Origin: Actinostola sp. cb2023
Taxonomy: Eukaryota; Cnidaria; Anthozoa; Actiniaria; Actinostolidae
Length of the DNA stretch: 64,000 bases
Direction: 5' to 3'
NCBI GenBank assembly: GCA_033675265.1
Contig: JAUJYZ010000658.1
Span: 124,001 to 188,000 of the forward strand
Below the pieces are notes generated by a model, which had not been told where the DNA came from, searched no databases, and worked only from the letters and a program-made list of their open reading frames with translations. Positions 47,401 to 59,036 of the stretch are shown here, piece after piece (the first letter of the stretch is position 1; every line of letters begins with the position of its first letter). The position numbers and the translations under genes were made by a program.

Positions 47401-50400
47401 ACATAATTGGCTCATTCCAGTCAACAAGCTGCAACATACAAGTAAAGTTTGATGTAATATATCAACAATGAGTGTTTCATCGGGGATCCAAAACACCGAG
47501 AAACTAATGTACGGCCTCATGCTTTTATTGTTTCGAGGTGTTTTGAATCTCCTGATGAAACACGAAGCACGAGTTGTTGATATGGCTTCTCAAACGAATT
47601 AATAATGAATGATTATCTGAATTGTTCTTGAGTCTCCTGAGAGAAGAACATAATAATTGCTTTTGTGTCTTGGCCTAATGAGTCACCTCGCAAGTATTAT
47701 GTTTGTTAAAAAGAGCTTCAAAATCGAACAAGCAGTCAGGTAGTCTAATGGATAAGTAGTGAGCGTAATGTGCGAGGGGTCAGTGATTCAACTCTGGTTG
47801 ATGATTTATCACTAGATTATTTTTCATGATAAGTAAGAGGTAGTAAGTCTACTAAGTTAAAGGTAAGTAACATAATGGTAAATATACAATAATTTCAGTG
47901 TCTTGATCAGTGTCTTGATCAGTGTCTTGATCAGTGTCTTGATCAGTGTCTTGATCAGTGTCTTGATCAGTGTCTTGATCAGTTGATCAGTGTCTTGATC
48001 AGTTCTTCCTCCGGTATCAAGATACATCCACCTGACCCGAATCGTGAGAGCTGATTGGTTATTGAGCTCATGAATTATTAATGAGTTTGAGAAGTGTGTT
48101 TCTTCAAGCTTAACCCTTTGACTCCCACGGCGCCCGAAACCGCCCGTAAAAATCGATACTGCTTTGAAAAATTCTAACTTTCTGAATTTTCGTAACATCG
48201 ATCTCATGGCCAGTTATTAGTGACAACTAGATAACTCTTCATATTTTAACCTCAAGTAAACTGACTTACAGGTCCGATTTCTGGGCATTAGTTCAATTTG
48301 TTTGCCATAAAAATCAAAAATGCGTGTTTTTGACGCAATTTTACACCTCGAAAATGAACGACATTTGACTTGGATTTTCTTCCAAAATACATCCTTGCAA
48401 AACAAAACGCCACTTTCTCAGCAAACTTCCATCTCTCTTCTTGATATAGTCGTGAATTTTGCCATCTCTTTTCCTTAACTCGCCGAACAATAGCCATTTC
48501 CTTAGGCCCACTTTCGCTAACACGTGTTTTCCTTCTGCACGCCCGAAAAGGATGCCGGGAAACATCCGGGAATTTCAGCATAGATCTCCCCCGAAAATCC
48601 CTCTTTTAAGAATATATAGAGTGTCGAGCCACTCGGTCCTACAGGCAAAATATTGCACCGGTTGCATTCTTTACAAGTCCAAAGTCGCCAAAAATGCCTT
48701 TGTAGGTCCTGAATCCACCACAGAAAGACCAGAGAGACGATTTCACAATTGAGTCCGCCATTTTGAATTTCCAAACGGCAAAGTCGAAATCTGTTCGTGA
48801 ATTCGTATCTAAACTCCTGAGTTCTTCCAGGAGAACGGTCTCTACCACACCAGTCAAGCTTAATGATGCTGTCCTGGGGGCTTCTGTGGTGAATAATGGC
48901 TATAAACACTCTAAAAATGCAAAATTGACCGCTCCTAGTAGCTACGAGATGCCGTTCCTCGAGGAGATTCACCAAAAGAGAAAGATTACGTCAGAACCTG
49001 AGCCCGTGGGCTTTCAGAACTGTCAAGATTTCCATGGAAACCCCTTATATGGAATCGAAATTTCCTATGGCGTGATTAGGTCCAGAAAATCGCTAAAAAA
49101 CTCAAAAATCTCTGGGTGTCAAAGGGTTAAATAAAGACTCGAAAAAATCCCATAGGGGATTTGAACTTTACTTTATGAAGTTATATTACTGTGCGACAAT
49201 TTATATACTATAAAGACCCGTCCAAACGAGTAAAACATTTCAGTAAAACATCATAAAACATTGTTTTGTAAAACATGTTTTATTCGTGTGGCCACCATGT
49301 TTTAACATGTTGTAATATGTTTATACATGTTTTACGAAGTTTGAACCATGTCAAACATTCTGTAAAATATCGTAAAACATTTCTTTTGTTTTCGTGTCTG
49401 GTAAAACATGTTTGATTCGTTTGGACAGCATCGTAAAACATTCTTGTATTTACGCACGCGCACAAGTCAGTTTTTTTCTGTAACCATGGGTACCAGTTCC
49501 CAGAATACATTTCGTACACAATGTTTTATAAAACATGTTGTATTCGTTTGGCCAGCCGACAAAACATCACACCATGTTTTGTAAAACAATGTTTTAGCGA
49601 TGTTTTACGTAATGTTTTATCGATGTTTTACTCGTTTGGACGGGCCTTAAGCTGCAGCATGTTGAAGAGAATCGAGCATAGATGTCTCTTCTTTCTGCAG
49701 CACTATTCAGCATATCATGGTGCATGCTTGTACATTTGTTGGTAAAAACAATGGAACAACAATAAACCATGTGTCGTGGCCTTTAGTTAATAATCTGTAG
49801 CAAGAAGTTGTATCGTGTGGCTGTTTACTTGGTCAGTACATGTTATTCCATCCATAAAGGGTGCTATGTTTTACCTGATGCAATTTTGATAAAAGTTATG
49901 GTACATCAATGTGCAATAATAATTACTGGTACCTACAATGTCACTCTTTCTTTTTGCTCCACCAACAGATGACGCATATGATCCTGCCTGGTATGGTTTC
50001 AAGGTTTGTTTTAATTCCCATTATTTCCATTCCCATTTCCCCCCATTTTTTTCAACGTCATTCATTTGTTCCATTTATCTGTTTTTATGTATCTGCCAAT
50101 CATGATTATTGCATTACAACATTATACATGTACAGTGGATCCACAATGTGAACATTATTTTGTCTTCTTTTTCTTATTTGCTTTCATTTTCTCTTTCATT
50201 TCTCAATCAAATCATTGTTAATTGTATTTGTGATTTAACTACACTTTAATCGTAGACGTAAAGGTGTGGTAATGAATGTGTCATCCAGAGCTGGCTTGGA
50301 ACCAATGCCGTTGCTATCAGTTTACTCGTCATCTAAGGTAGAATATAAATTATTTGGGCTACATAAGTGCCGGGTCAGAAAAAGGCCAAAATGTCTTTTG

Positions 50401-53025
50401 TTGGAATAACTTCTACAGTTTTCATCCAATCAAAATGAACCTTCAGGCAATATGACAGTACATGTGAAGCTAACAAATCGTATGATTTTTATTTAAATTT
50501 TTATGTTTTTTGGCAGGAAAATGACATCATGAACATGCCAAAAAAAATTCAAATTCACAAACTCACTATTTTGAACATTACATTCGAAAGAACATGTTAA
50601 ACTAAAGTTGTAACTGAAAACAGTTCTCAGATATCGCTATTCAATCCAATAATATAAATTTTTGAAAATTGAAAATCCACCATTTTGTCTCAATTTCAAT
50701 TTTCAATGTTCCTGACATCATTTTCCCACCAAAAAACATAATAATAATAAAAAAATTGCTTCAATGTACTGTCATATTGCCTGAAGGTTCATTTTGATTG
50801 GATGAAAACTGTAGAAGTTATTCCGACAAAGACATTTTGGGCTCTTTCTGACCCGGCGTGTTTGACATTTTCATAGTTTTAGAGTGTGATTTTGTTTCAG
50901 TAATTTGAGTCCATTTTTCAATATTTTCCACATTTCTCTCTTGTGTTGTTGTTCACTAAGAGTTGATCATACTACCAAGAGATTAGCACTGTCTTGTGGT
51001 CTACAAGCTATAGATGGGGCCTGGGATTTGATCAATATTTTCCACATATCTCTCTTGTGTTGTTGTTTACTAAGAATCATATACTAATAATAATAATAAT
51101 AATAAATATTTATAAAGCGCTCATAGCGAAAGTTCTGAGCGCTGAATACAAAGATATATAAAAAAATATATATAAAAATAAAATAAAAATATGTATATAA
51201 TACTACCCAGAGATTGGTCTGTTGGTCAACAAACTATGGGGCCTGGGATGTGGAATTGTTGTGGCAGGGACAAGCGTGTGTACATGTATTTCAAATGTCC
51301 ACTTGACAATATTGTGACTGGCTTGGCTTGACGGTCTTACAACATTAATAACTCTTTGATTTCATTTTTTTAAAGGCCTTTGTAGATTTCTTCAGTGAAT
51401 GTCTTGCTGCGGAGTATGCTGACAAGGGAATCATTGTCCAGGTAATTGATCCATTAACACTTAAAGCATCATCCTAGGTTGATCTTGTTGAACATGATCC
51501 ATGCACCATGGCCTTCGCGTGGCTCGGATGACCATATAAAATGGTGGCCCCGTCTCTCCACACTCCATTACACTGCACCAGAGGGACGTAAAAGAACCCA
51601 CACCACTGTTCGACTAAGAGTAGGGCATGTGGCCTGACCTACTGTTGGATCCTACATTATAGGACTATAACCTCAGGATCTTCCATTTCAAATACTACCT
51701 AAATCACTCGACTGTTAGCACTGCCCAAATAACGATCGATCGCGTTTTAAATTTCGGTTAACTCACGTGACCATTTGGAGAGCTCCAAATGGACATGTGA
51801 CATTCAAATAGGTCTCCAGGATCAGAAAAGAGTGAGAAACTAATGTCACATGACCATTTGGAGCTCTCCAAATGGTCACGTGAGTTAACCAAAATTCAAA
51901 ACGCGATTGATCATTATTTTGGAGTGCTAACAGTCGAGTGATTTTGGTAGTACTTAGTGTGATATATCCAAAGTCAATGTATGGTGTATTTTGCTCCTCT
52001 AGTCAGTAATGCCTCTCTACGTCGCTACCAAGATGAGTAGGATCAGAAAAGCAAGTCTACTTGTTCCAGGCCCTGATGATTATGCCCGCCAAACCTTGGG
52101 AACTATCGGTGTGGAGTTGAGAACCAATGGATGTTGGAGTCACTCTTTACAGGTAACATGGAATGCCGTCATGGTACGGTAGCAGTACTGGTGTTGATGA
52201 TGATGATACCAGTGGTGATGTTACTAGTACGGATGATGGTGTTGGCAATAACATCAAAGTCAAAAGTAACATTTAGCGATGATGATTTATAATTGTCATG
52301 ATGCCAGCAATGATGATACTATAGTTTGATGATGTCATGGTAATGGTGTTAATGATGTCATGGTAATGGTGTTGATGATGATGTCATGGTAATGGTGTTG
52401 ATGATGATGTCATGGTAATGGTGTTGATGATGATGTCATGGTAATGGTGTTGATGATGTCATGGTAATGGTGTTGATGATGATGTCATGGTAATGGTGTT
52501 GATGATGATGTCATGGTAATGGTGTTGATGATGATGTCATGGTAATGGTGTTGATGATGATGTCATGGTAATGTGTGATGTCATGTAATGGTGTTGATGA
52601 TGATGTCATGGTAATGTCATGTAATGATGATGATGTCATGGTAATGGTGTTGATGATGATGTCATGGTAATGGTGTTGATGATGATGTCATGGTAATGGT
52701 GTTGATGATGATGTCATGGTAATGGTGTTGATGATGATGTCATGGTGTTGGTGTTGATGATGATGTCATGGTGTTGATGATGATGATGATGTCATGGTGT
52801 TGGTGTTGATGATGATATCATGGTAATGGTGTTGTTGTTGATGATGATGCCGATGCTACAGTATGGTATTTTCATAGTCTGACATAAAATCTTTGTTCAC
52901 TTTAGGAGTTTGTTACTAGCTTGATTCCTAGTATAGTCAGAAAAAAAGTGGCATGGAATTATATGATGGCACGTAGAAGAGCTGTTCTGAAGAAAATGGG
53001 TGACAAATCTGGACACAAGGATTAA
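44446..53025 (+). CDS. HSD17B12: HSD17B12-like 3-ketoacyl-CoA reductase / 17-beta-HSD (SDR family)
   Basis: Short-chain dehydrogenase; the family reduces 3-ketoacyl-CoA in very-long-chain fatty-acid elongation at the ER, and some members reduce estrone. Eleven exons: 44446-44605, 45370-45416, 45925-46000, 46181-46291, 46841-46896, 47232-47276, 49969-50003, 50256-50337, 51376-51441, 52003-52152, 52906-53025; phases agree, 315 aa (human 312). Seen: N-terminal hydrophobic segment, cofactor motif TGCTDGIG (56-63), LVLISRTKEKL, INNVG (132-136), catalytic Ser187, Tyr200 and Lys204 in YSSSK, then SVMPLYVATKMS. The blocks match human HSD17B12 in order. The C-terminus ends GDKSGHKD without an obvious KKxx ER-retrieval signal, unlike human. 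Introns carry several foldback elements, including a 1-kb piggyBac-like copy. AATAAA near 53.6 kb could be the poly(A) signal. Confidence 0.93.
46355..46625 (-). repeat. Dispersed repeat, partner of 44020-44260
   Basis: Lies in HSD17B12 intron 4 next to a G homopolymer (46325-46340). TAAAAAATACC motifs recur through it. Confidence 0.7.
47890..48004. repeat. 12-bp minisatellite (TGATCAGTGTCT)
   Basis: About nine copies in HSD17B12 intron 6. Confidence 0.9.
48110..49130. mobile_element. piggyBac-like non-autonomous element, complete
   Basis: TTAA at both ends (48110-48113, 49127-49130), terminal CCCTTTGACTCCCA / GGGTGTCAAAGGG. Most of its interior matches bases 75-893 inverted. No transposase. 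In HSD17B12 intron 6. Confidence 0.8.
49214..49648. mobile_element. Foldback element, TIR CCGTCCAAACGAGTAAAACA
   Basis: Inverted ends with many internal GTAAAACATG motifs in both orientations. In HSD17B12 intron 6. Confidence 0.75.
50369..50857. mobile_element. Foldback element, TIR GCCGGGTCAGAAA
   Basis: Arms of about 110 bp (GTTTTCATCCAATCAAAATG and complement) separated by ~270 bp, in HSD17B12 intron 8. Confidence 0.8.
51500..51650 (+). repeat. SINE-like dispersed repeat
   Basis: Resembles 20285-20400: TGGCTCGGATGACCATATAA versus TGGCTTAGATGACTATGTAA, followed by AAAAGAACCC. Low confidence in family. Confidence 0.4.
51693..51952. mobile_element. Foldback MITE in HSD17B12 intron 9
   Basis: Inverted arms with AATCACTCGACTGTTAGCAC and CACGTGACCATTTGGAG-type sequence. 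Confidence 0.75.
52190..52855. repeat. ~24-bp minisatellite (GATGATGATGTCATGGTAAT)
   Basis: More than 15 copies in the last HSD17B12 intron, degenerating at both ends. Confidence 0.9.
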
Positions 53026-54045
53026 AGACACGGATACATGATGCGACATTACAGATACCCAGTGCAACACTGCATGCAATATTTTTGTGCAGCATGCATG
53101 TCTACCCCGGCAATTGTTGTAACCAAAGTTGCTCAAGTGCAATGCAATCATAGTTCTGCAATGTTGCCGAGGTGGACACATGCTAAAATTGTCCATTGTT
53201 GACAGCAATTAATATTGTGAGCCATGCATTCTAGAATGACCTCAGAATCTTGATCTTTTGAAATCTCTCGTTATTATTGTTTTCTTTTTGTTAATGACAT
53301 TCTGTGCAACTTGAGTACAAATTCATAATTATATTTTTCAAATTTCCCCACAACATATTTTATTTGTGGCTCAACTTTTTTGTTCAATTATTAGATTTCT
53401 GTATGAAAATTATTTCCCTACAGTTTATCATGATTAACGATAAACTTTCACTTCACAAGATCTTTATTACTCCTCATTCAAATGCAGGCACAAATTAGTT
53501 ATATACTTGTGTTACCAACTCAGTCCCCACTACTCTACTCCAGTACTCTCGCTATTTCATTCTATGCAGCTGATTCCACATGGCCATAATCATGATAATA
53601 AAGTTAATTAATTGATTGATACTTTAAACAATAGCATTTAAACAATAGCATTTAAACAATAGCATTTAAACAATAGCATTTGAACAATAGCATTTAAACA
53701 ATAGCATTTAAACAATAGCATTTAAACAATAGCATTTGATGTGATGTCATTATTAGTGATATCGGACAAGTAATTCAAGGGGTCCATTCAAGACCAACCT
53801 AAGTGATCTCTGATTAAAATTTAAATTCTCTGCAACTTCCATTAGTTCAATAATTATTAGTTTTAACTGTTACATGGTTGTCTGGCATCTGGGTTCAGAG
53901 CGCGAGAGGCAGTTGAATCTTACACGGCCTCACGTGACCTGTGTTTCAACTACAAAGAGGGTCTTGTACCAGACCAACTGATGGATTTTGAGTGACTAGA
54001 ATCACCTTCAGGAATTTAAATAATCAACAAATAAATTGCTAATTT
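53026..54045. other. Convergent spacer between HSD17B12 and CCS
   Basis: Expected to hold both 3' UTRs. Contains a 15-bp minisatellite (AACAATAGCATTTAA, 53625-53735). Confidence 0.5.
53625..53735. repeat. 15-bp minisatellite (TAAACAATAGCATTT)
   Basis: About seven head-to-tail copies with minor variants. Confidence 0.9.
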
Positions 54046-55358
54046 TCAGAGCTGTGACCCTGTGGCCCTTATTGGCCCGTCATCCCATAAAATGCGACCA
54101 TCACAGGAACAGTATTTCTTGGTGTTTTGAAACAGGCCAGCAGATCTTGCGATTATCCCACAGCCAACCCTAAACACAAAGTAACAATAATGAAAGGGAA
54201 CATTCATGCTTTAGCATGTACTTTTGTAGAGATGAAAGAATCTTTGGGAATCCTACAGGGCACCAATGAAAGTCTCGATTTTCTCTTTTCCAGTCTTTCT
54301 GTCTGTGATCCCCATAGGAGGCATCCTGCATGGAGACTCAACTCATTTCTAGTGTACTATGTAAATCACTGAAGTGGTAACATGTCCGTTCAGAATATTG
54401 TCTCACTGGAGTGGTGTTTTTTTTTGTACCACGTGATCACTTTTGAACAAAATGATTGGCTGGAAGTGATCACGTGGTACAAAAAAAAAACACTCCAGCG
54501 AGACAAAATTCTGAACGGACATGTTACCACTTTAGTCATTTCCATATTATAGTATTGACTGGGAGCCCTAGGGGAGGGACTTGGTTAAAAAATATATGTA
54601 CACGATCAGGATTTGTTGTTATTGGGAGTCCCCCTCCCCTCCCCCAGATTAGTTATCCTCAAAGAAGAAAATAATGACCTTCCCCTCTCTTTTCACCTAC
54701 ACCTGGTGCCAAGTCCCCCTCGGTCTCGAAGAGTGAAGGGATCCCACAGAGGGTTGTGTGCAGAAGGGCCAGCATACCTTGCTCCAGAGTTTCCAGTGGT
54801 CTTGGAAAACTGATGGCCACCCCTCCCTAAATCATCTTCACCTTCATGAATCACAAGTGCACGACCAATGATATCCCAAACCTTTTAAAAACACAACAAC
54901 TTGCATTATAAATGAATGATCCTGAACAGGGTTGCAAAATAAGATTTTTAGTAGGAAAAGCATAACAGAAGTAAGATAGCTCTCGGGGGAGAATCCACAA
55001 GTTCAAGTTCATTTATTTGCACTATACGTCACAGTTAACACTTGTGTGCTTCACGAGCCAGCAAATGCTGCTTCTTCCCCAGGGGGATACTCAGGGGTAT
55101 CAGTGACGGGGAGGTGCGAAGACCTTTTTTGGGTATGACATTTGCGGCTTGGGACTTTTTTGGGGTTAGCAATTTTCTTTTTTTGATGTAAAGATTCTGG
55201 TAAGGACTTTTTGGGGGGTTGATAAAAATGATATCCTACCGTTCTCGATTTTATGTGGAGAAAAAATGGACTTTTGGGGATTACGTTCTGGGCCGTTGGA
55301 CTTTTTTGGGGTCTTGTTTTTGCGTAATGGCACCTCCCCATCACTGATACCCCTGAGT

Positions 55359-55439
<81 letters not shown>

Positions 55440-58400
55440 TGGGGCTTCTTCCTGGCAAATTTCAGCCAGTGACAATGTCAATGCTTGTCTTGGACATTTT
55501 TATTCACTGGTGTTTTTCAACAAACCTCGAGCTGACATCTTCTTTAAGGACTACGTGTGAAAATGGGAATGTAGGCAGCAGCTATTTTGACATTCCTGGT
55601 TGATTGGTGCTTTTGACATGGTACATGTAGCTATATTTTAAAGGTCTGTGCATCCATTCACCTGAGCAAATGTCACGATGACAGTCTGACTGGAATTGAA
55701 TGGAGAACCTACATGTACATTGTACAAGCATGATACTGAATATCTCACCTTTACATTGTTATCCTCCATGCGAAATGTTGCTCTTCCTCCAGCATTGGCT
55801 GAGACGTTACCTAAATCTCCAACATGCTGTTTTGCAAACAAAATGAGAAGTTTTAAAGATATCTACACCCTAAATGCTAATTGACTACTGGATTGGTGGT
55901 TATTGGTTACAAATTAGTGATAGTCAGTGTCAGTAGATACAACGATCCCACTATATCGAACTCTTTTCATATTATTTATCAGTCTATGTAGTAATTTTAT
56001 CCTGCTAATTAACTCAACTCTTGTTAATTCAAACTCTTTTCATCTCCCGATATGTACCATGCTCGAGGATCCAGCGGTTTTTGTCCGCACTCCGAAGTCA
56101 TCGGCCGGTGACTTCGGAGCGCGGACAAAAACCGCTGGATCCTCGAGCATGGATATGTACATTAATTAATAGATTCAACTATTTTATTTATTGCAATTCA
56201 CCACAACAATCGTTATAATGAGCTTTATACCCTATTGTCATCTTGAGGTGCCCCATGGTCCTTACTGTATGGGTTAAAATGATCACCAGTACTGCAACGA
56301 TAGCCAAATATGATGCATCAATTTTGCGATGGCTTTTAAATAAGCCAATAAATAATACATACAATGTACATACACCGTCAACTTCCTCAAAGTCGGACAC
56401 CCTCTAAACCCCTTACATATTGGGAATTCATCAGGGGTCGGGTATACTGGGTAACCTTATTGGGTGGGACGTGGTGTAATGTATTTTAAAGGGGACTTCG
56501 TGTCCTATTGTACAACACCTGCCTTATGGGCGAATCTTGAAAAAAAAAAAAACCATTGCCTTACCTGTTACACCCATCCGATAAGTCCCCAAACTCATGA
56601 ATGTGAATACCATGAAGTCCAGGACACAAACCATCAATTGTGCCATCGATTACACAATTATCTTTCGACACCTGTCCGTAGAGAATGTTAATTTTGTCTA
56701 TCACAATAAAACTGACCAAAACTGTATAGTTTTACAGTGAGGACACACTAACCGGGACCACTTGAGCAAAACTGATCAATCAGATTACACCTGAAAATAA
56801 TCACATTCCAACAAAAGTTGTCTGGGCCAATCAGCATTATAGTCATAATGATGATTGGTGCAGATGACTTTTGTTGGAATGTGATTATTTTCAGCTGTAA
56901 TCTGATTGGTCAGTTTTGCTCAAGGGATCCCGGTTAGTGTGTCCTCACTGTAATACTTTGTAGGAGCACTTACATGTACATACAGTACTGGAAAGGTTTC
57001 AGTAGGAACACTCTTAAAATGTATGATTACAGTCTACAGTACAAAATGTACCATGGTGCATGGTATGTCCCTGGTGCATATTGTACCTGAACAAATCTTG
57101 CTAATCCCTTGGTGCCATTGCTTCCATTAATAATTGCAACAGCTGCACCCAAGTGTGCAGGTTGACTATCTAAAGAAATAACGTGGAGCTCTATTAATCT
57201 GGCCACCAATGGGCCAATATAGGTGGTGGTCATACAGTGTTTGAACATGTCGAAAGCTGCCTTATGGCCACCCTACGGCCACCGTGTTATTATATGGCCA
57301 CCCTGTTATTATACACCCACCCTGTTTTGACCTCTTAATTTTGGCCCGAACAACGATCAGTCATACCGGTACATTCTTTTGGCACTTTTGCAGCCATCCT
57401 GTTATAAAAAACAGCCAGATATTGTTGGCCCACTGGTGTCTAGTATATTAATTAATGGATTTTGTGCAGTGTTCTCTAAGAGTACCTGCAACTTGCTTCC
57501 ACCACGCATTCACCTGCCATTACAACTCCCCTACCCACCTACCAAATGTTGAATCTTACCTCCGCCTGATCCATGTCCTCTTAGAATGGTTTTGAGTCCA
57601 GTTGTTTCCAATATTTCTTGGATTTTTCCTGATGCTAAAACAGTGTCAACTACAACACTCTCTTCACCGAGGTCGACTGTGTAAGTCTTGATCCCTAGAA
57701 AAAGGAAGAATACTTATCACTTGGTTATCTCAGATATTGTCTCTCAACTATTTCTTGTGAGAAAATGTTAAACAAAAAAATGATACAATGCAATATAATA
57801 TGTGTACATGTAACATAATAGTCCCATTTCGCGTTCACAGATGATCCCGTTGTAAAACCGCTGTACTTATTGATTCAGACGCATTTGTACAGGGTTAGCC
57901 TCGAGTCAGTGTAAATTATTCAAATATCAACAAGAACACGAAAAAATGTTGACATGAAACAATAGAAACATTTTTGAATTGCACGGACTGTTTTCTGAAT
58001 CGAGGCTAAGCCTGTACAAATGCGTCTTTTGTCATGGACAGCGGTCATCTCTAAACAACGCGAAACTGGAGTATTCAGCCTACTGGCTGTAAGTGACTTT
58101 AATGTGGCTGAATGAATATTTAGGCTAAGTTAAAATTGAGGCACACAGGCTAGTTTGCACCTCAGGGTCATGCGCGGCACCCATATTGCTGAATCTGCAG
58201 ATCTACTCAAGCATGATAGGCATGTGCTGACCAGTGGTCGTGTGCCATGCATGATGCACGGGTGCTCCAGGTTATTGCAGGGTCACGTGGTGCCGTACAT
58301 GCAGATCGTCCTATAGATACATATTTTCACTTATACATATTTTCAGAAGTGGCAATTGCATGGGCAACCTGTTTCTTAGATGTTGTACTGTCTAGTATGT

Positions 58401-58876
58401 GTACAGTGTACATAATATATGTACATCAATAAAAGCACTCATTGTCTAGCACTCCCTTCCAGGTTCCTTTCATTCTCGTTGTACATGTGTATACATGCAT
58501 ATTGATATATGCATGCATGCAGCAAAGAAGCAAAGACACCCTGAGCTTGCCCCGACACCTATCAAAATGGGCAGCTTAAATGCTTAGTACATGTATTATC
58601 ATGCAGGTTTTATATATTCATTCTGTTGGGCAAGACTTGATCTCTTTCAGGGATATTATAATTTCTGCATGTATTAGCAGAGAGCTCACCATCAACGCCA
58701 TCAAGTGCCATCTTCACTTTAGTAACACACTTTGCACATGTCATTTTGACAGCAAACTCGATCTGCATTAAAAAAATAAATAATAAACACTACTACACTT
58801 ACAAACACCACCAGTTAGACTTCATAATCGTTCATAGACATAATACCTTTGTGAGAGTAGGCGATGAATCATTCAT
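54046..58876 (-). CDS. CCS: Copper chaperone for superoxide dismutase (CCS)
   Basis: Delivers copper to SOD1 and forms its disulfide in the cytosol. Nine exons: 58876-58847, 58762-58690, 57694-57560, 57169-57087, 56671-56565, 56291-56231, 55826-55749, 54881-54778, 54169-54046; phases agree, 264 aa (human 274). Domain I (HMA-like): MTCAKC with Cys19 and Cys22. Domain II (SOD-like): GIHIHEFGD (His130, His132), GDHFNP (His147), His155, RHVGDLGNV (His164, Asp167), and [11 protein letters not shown] with His201. Domain III: CSC (Cys244, Cys246). The 10-codon first exon [10 protein letters not shown] was chosen because a good acceptor precedes IEFAVKMTC, as in the human gene layout; an alternative ATG lies at 58768. 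Human CCS has Asp where this protein has His201. MITEs lie in introns 4, 5 and 8. The start is about 160 bp from a divergent exonuclease gene. Confidence 0.94.
54363..54542. mobile_element. MITE in CCS intron 8
   Basis: Inverted arms with GTGGTAACATGTCCGTTCAG and a GTACCACGTGATCACTT core stem. Confidence 0.8.
55078..55442. repeat. Foldback repeat with an 80-nt poly(C) run
   Basis: Arms with ACTCAGGGGTATCAGTGA and complement. The right end carries an uninterrupted C run at 55360-55439. In CCS intron 7. Confidence 0.75.
56058..56151. mobile_element. 94-bp palindromic element with 9-bp target duplication
   Basis: Same ends as the 48-bp element at 40378 (CATGCTCGAGGATCCAGCGG), near-perfect hairpin, flanked exactly by GATATGTAC (56049-56057 and 56152-56160). 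In CCS intron 6. Confidence 0.85.
56435..56552 (+). mobile_element. SINE-like retroposon with poly(A) tail
   Basis: Second copy of the 10637-10750 sequence, ending GGGCGAATCTTG followed by 12 A. Its tail is 13 bp from the donor of CCS exon 5. Confidence 0.65.
56735..56950. mobile_element. TA-flanked MITE, TIR CAGTGAGGACACACTAACCG
   Basis: Near-perfect arms of about 80 bp with TA on both sides, Tc1/mariner-like. In CCS intron 4. Confidence 0.85.
57831..58074. mobile_element. MITE in CCS intron 2
   Basis: Inverted arms with CAGACGCATTTGTACAGG and TTTCGCGTT ends. Confidence 0.7.
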
Positions 58877-59036
58877 TTTGGTATAAAAGCATTCAAAATC
58901 ATTCAAATGAAGTTCCTCTGGTGAAGTTCCAAGTTCCTTGTGTGTGCTTGGGTTTCCTGTGGTCTAATGAACGTGAGGGCCTGGTGTACTGCACATGCGC
59001 AGTTGCAGCTCCACGTGAAAGCCCGGGAAAAAGAAA
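58877..59036. promoter_or_regulatory. Shared upstream region of CCS and the DEDDh exonuclease gene
   Basis: 160 bp between divergent start codons, including TGCACATGCGCAGT, an NRF1-like palindrome typical of bidirectional animal promoters. Both 5' UTRs must fit here or overlap. Confidence 0.55.

Noticed and set aside
55051..55472. Poly-Gly / poly-Pro ORFs
   Set aside because: Created by the 80-nt homopolymer and a foldback in a CCS intron.
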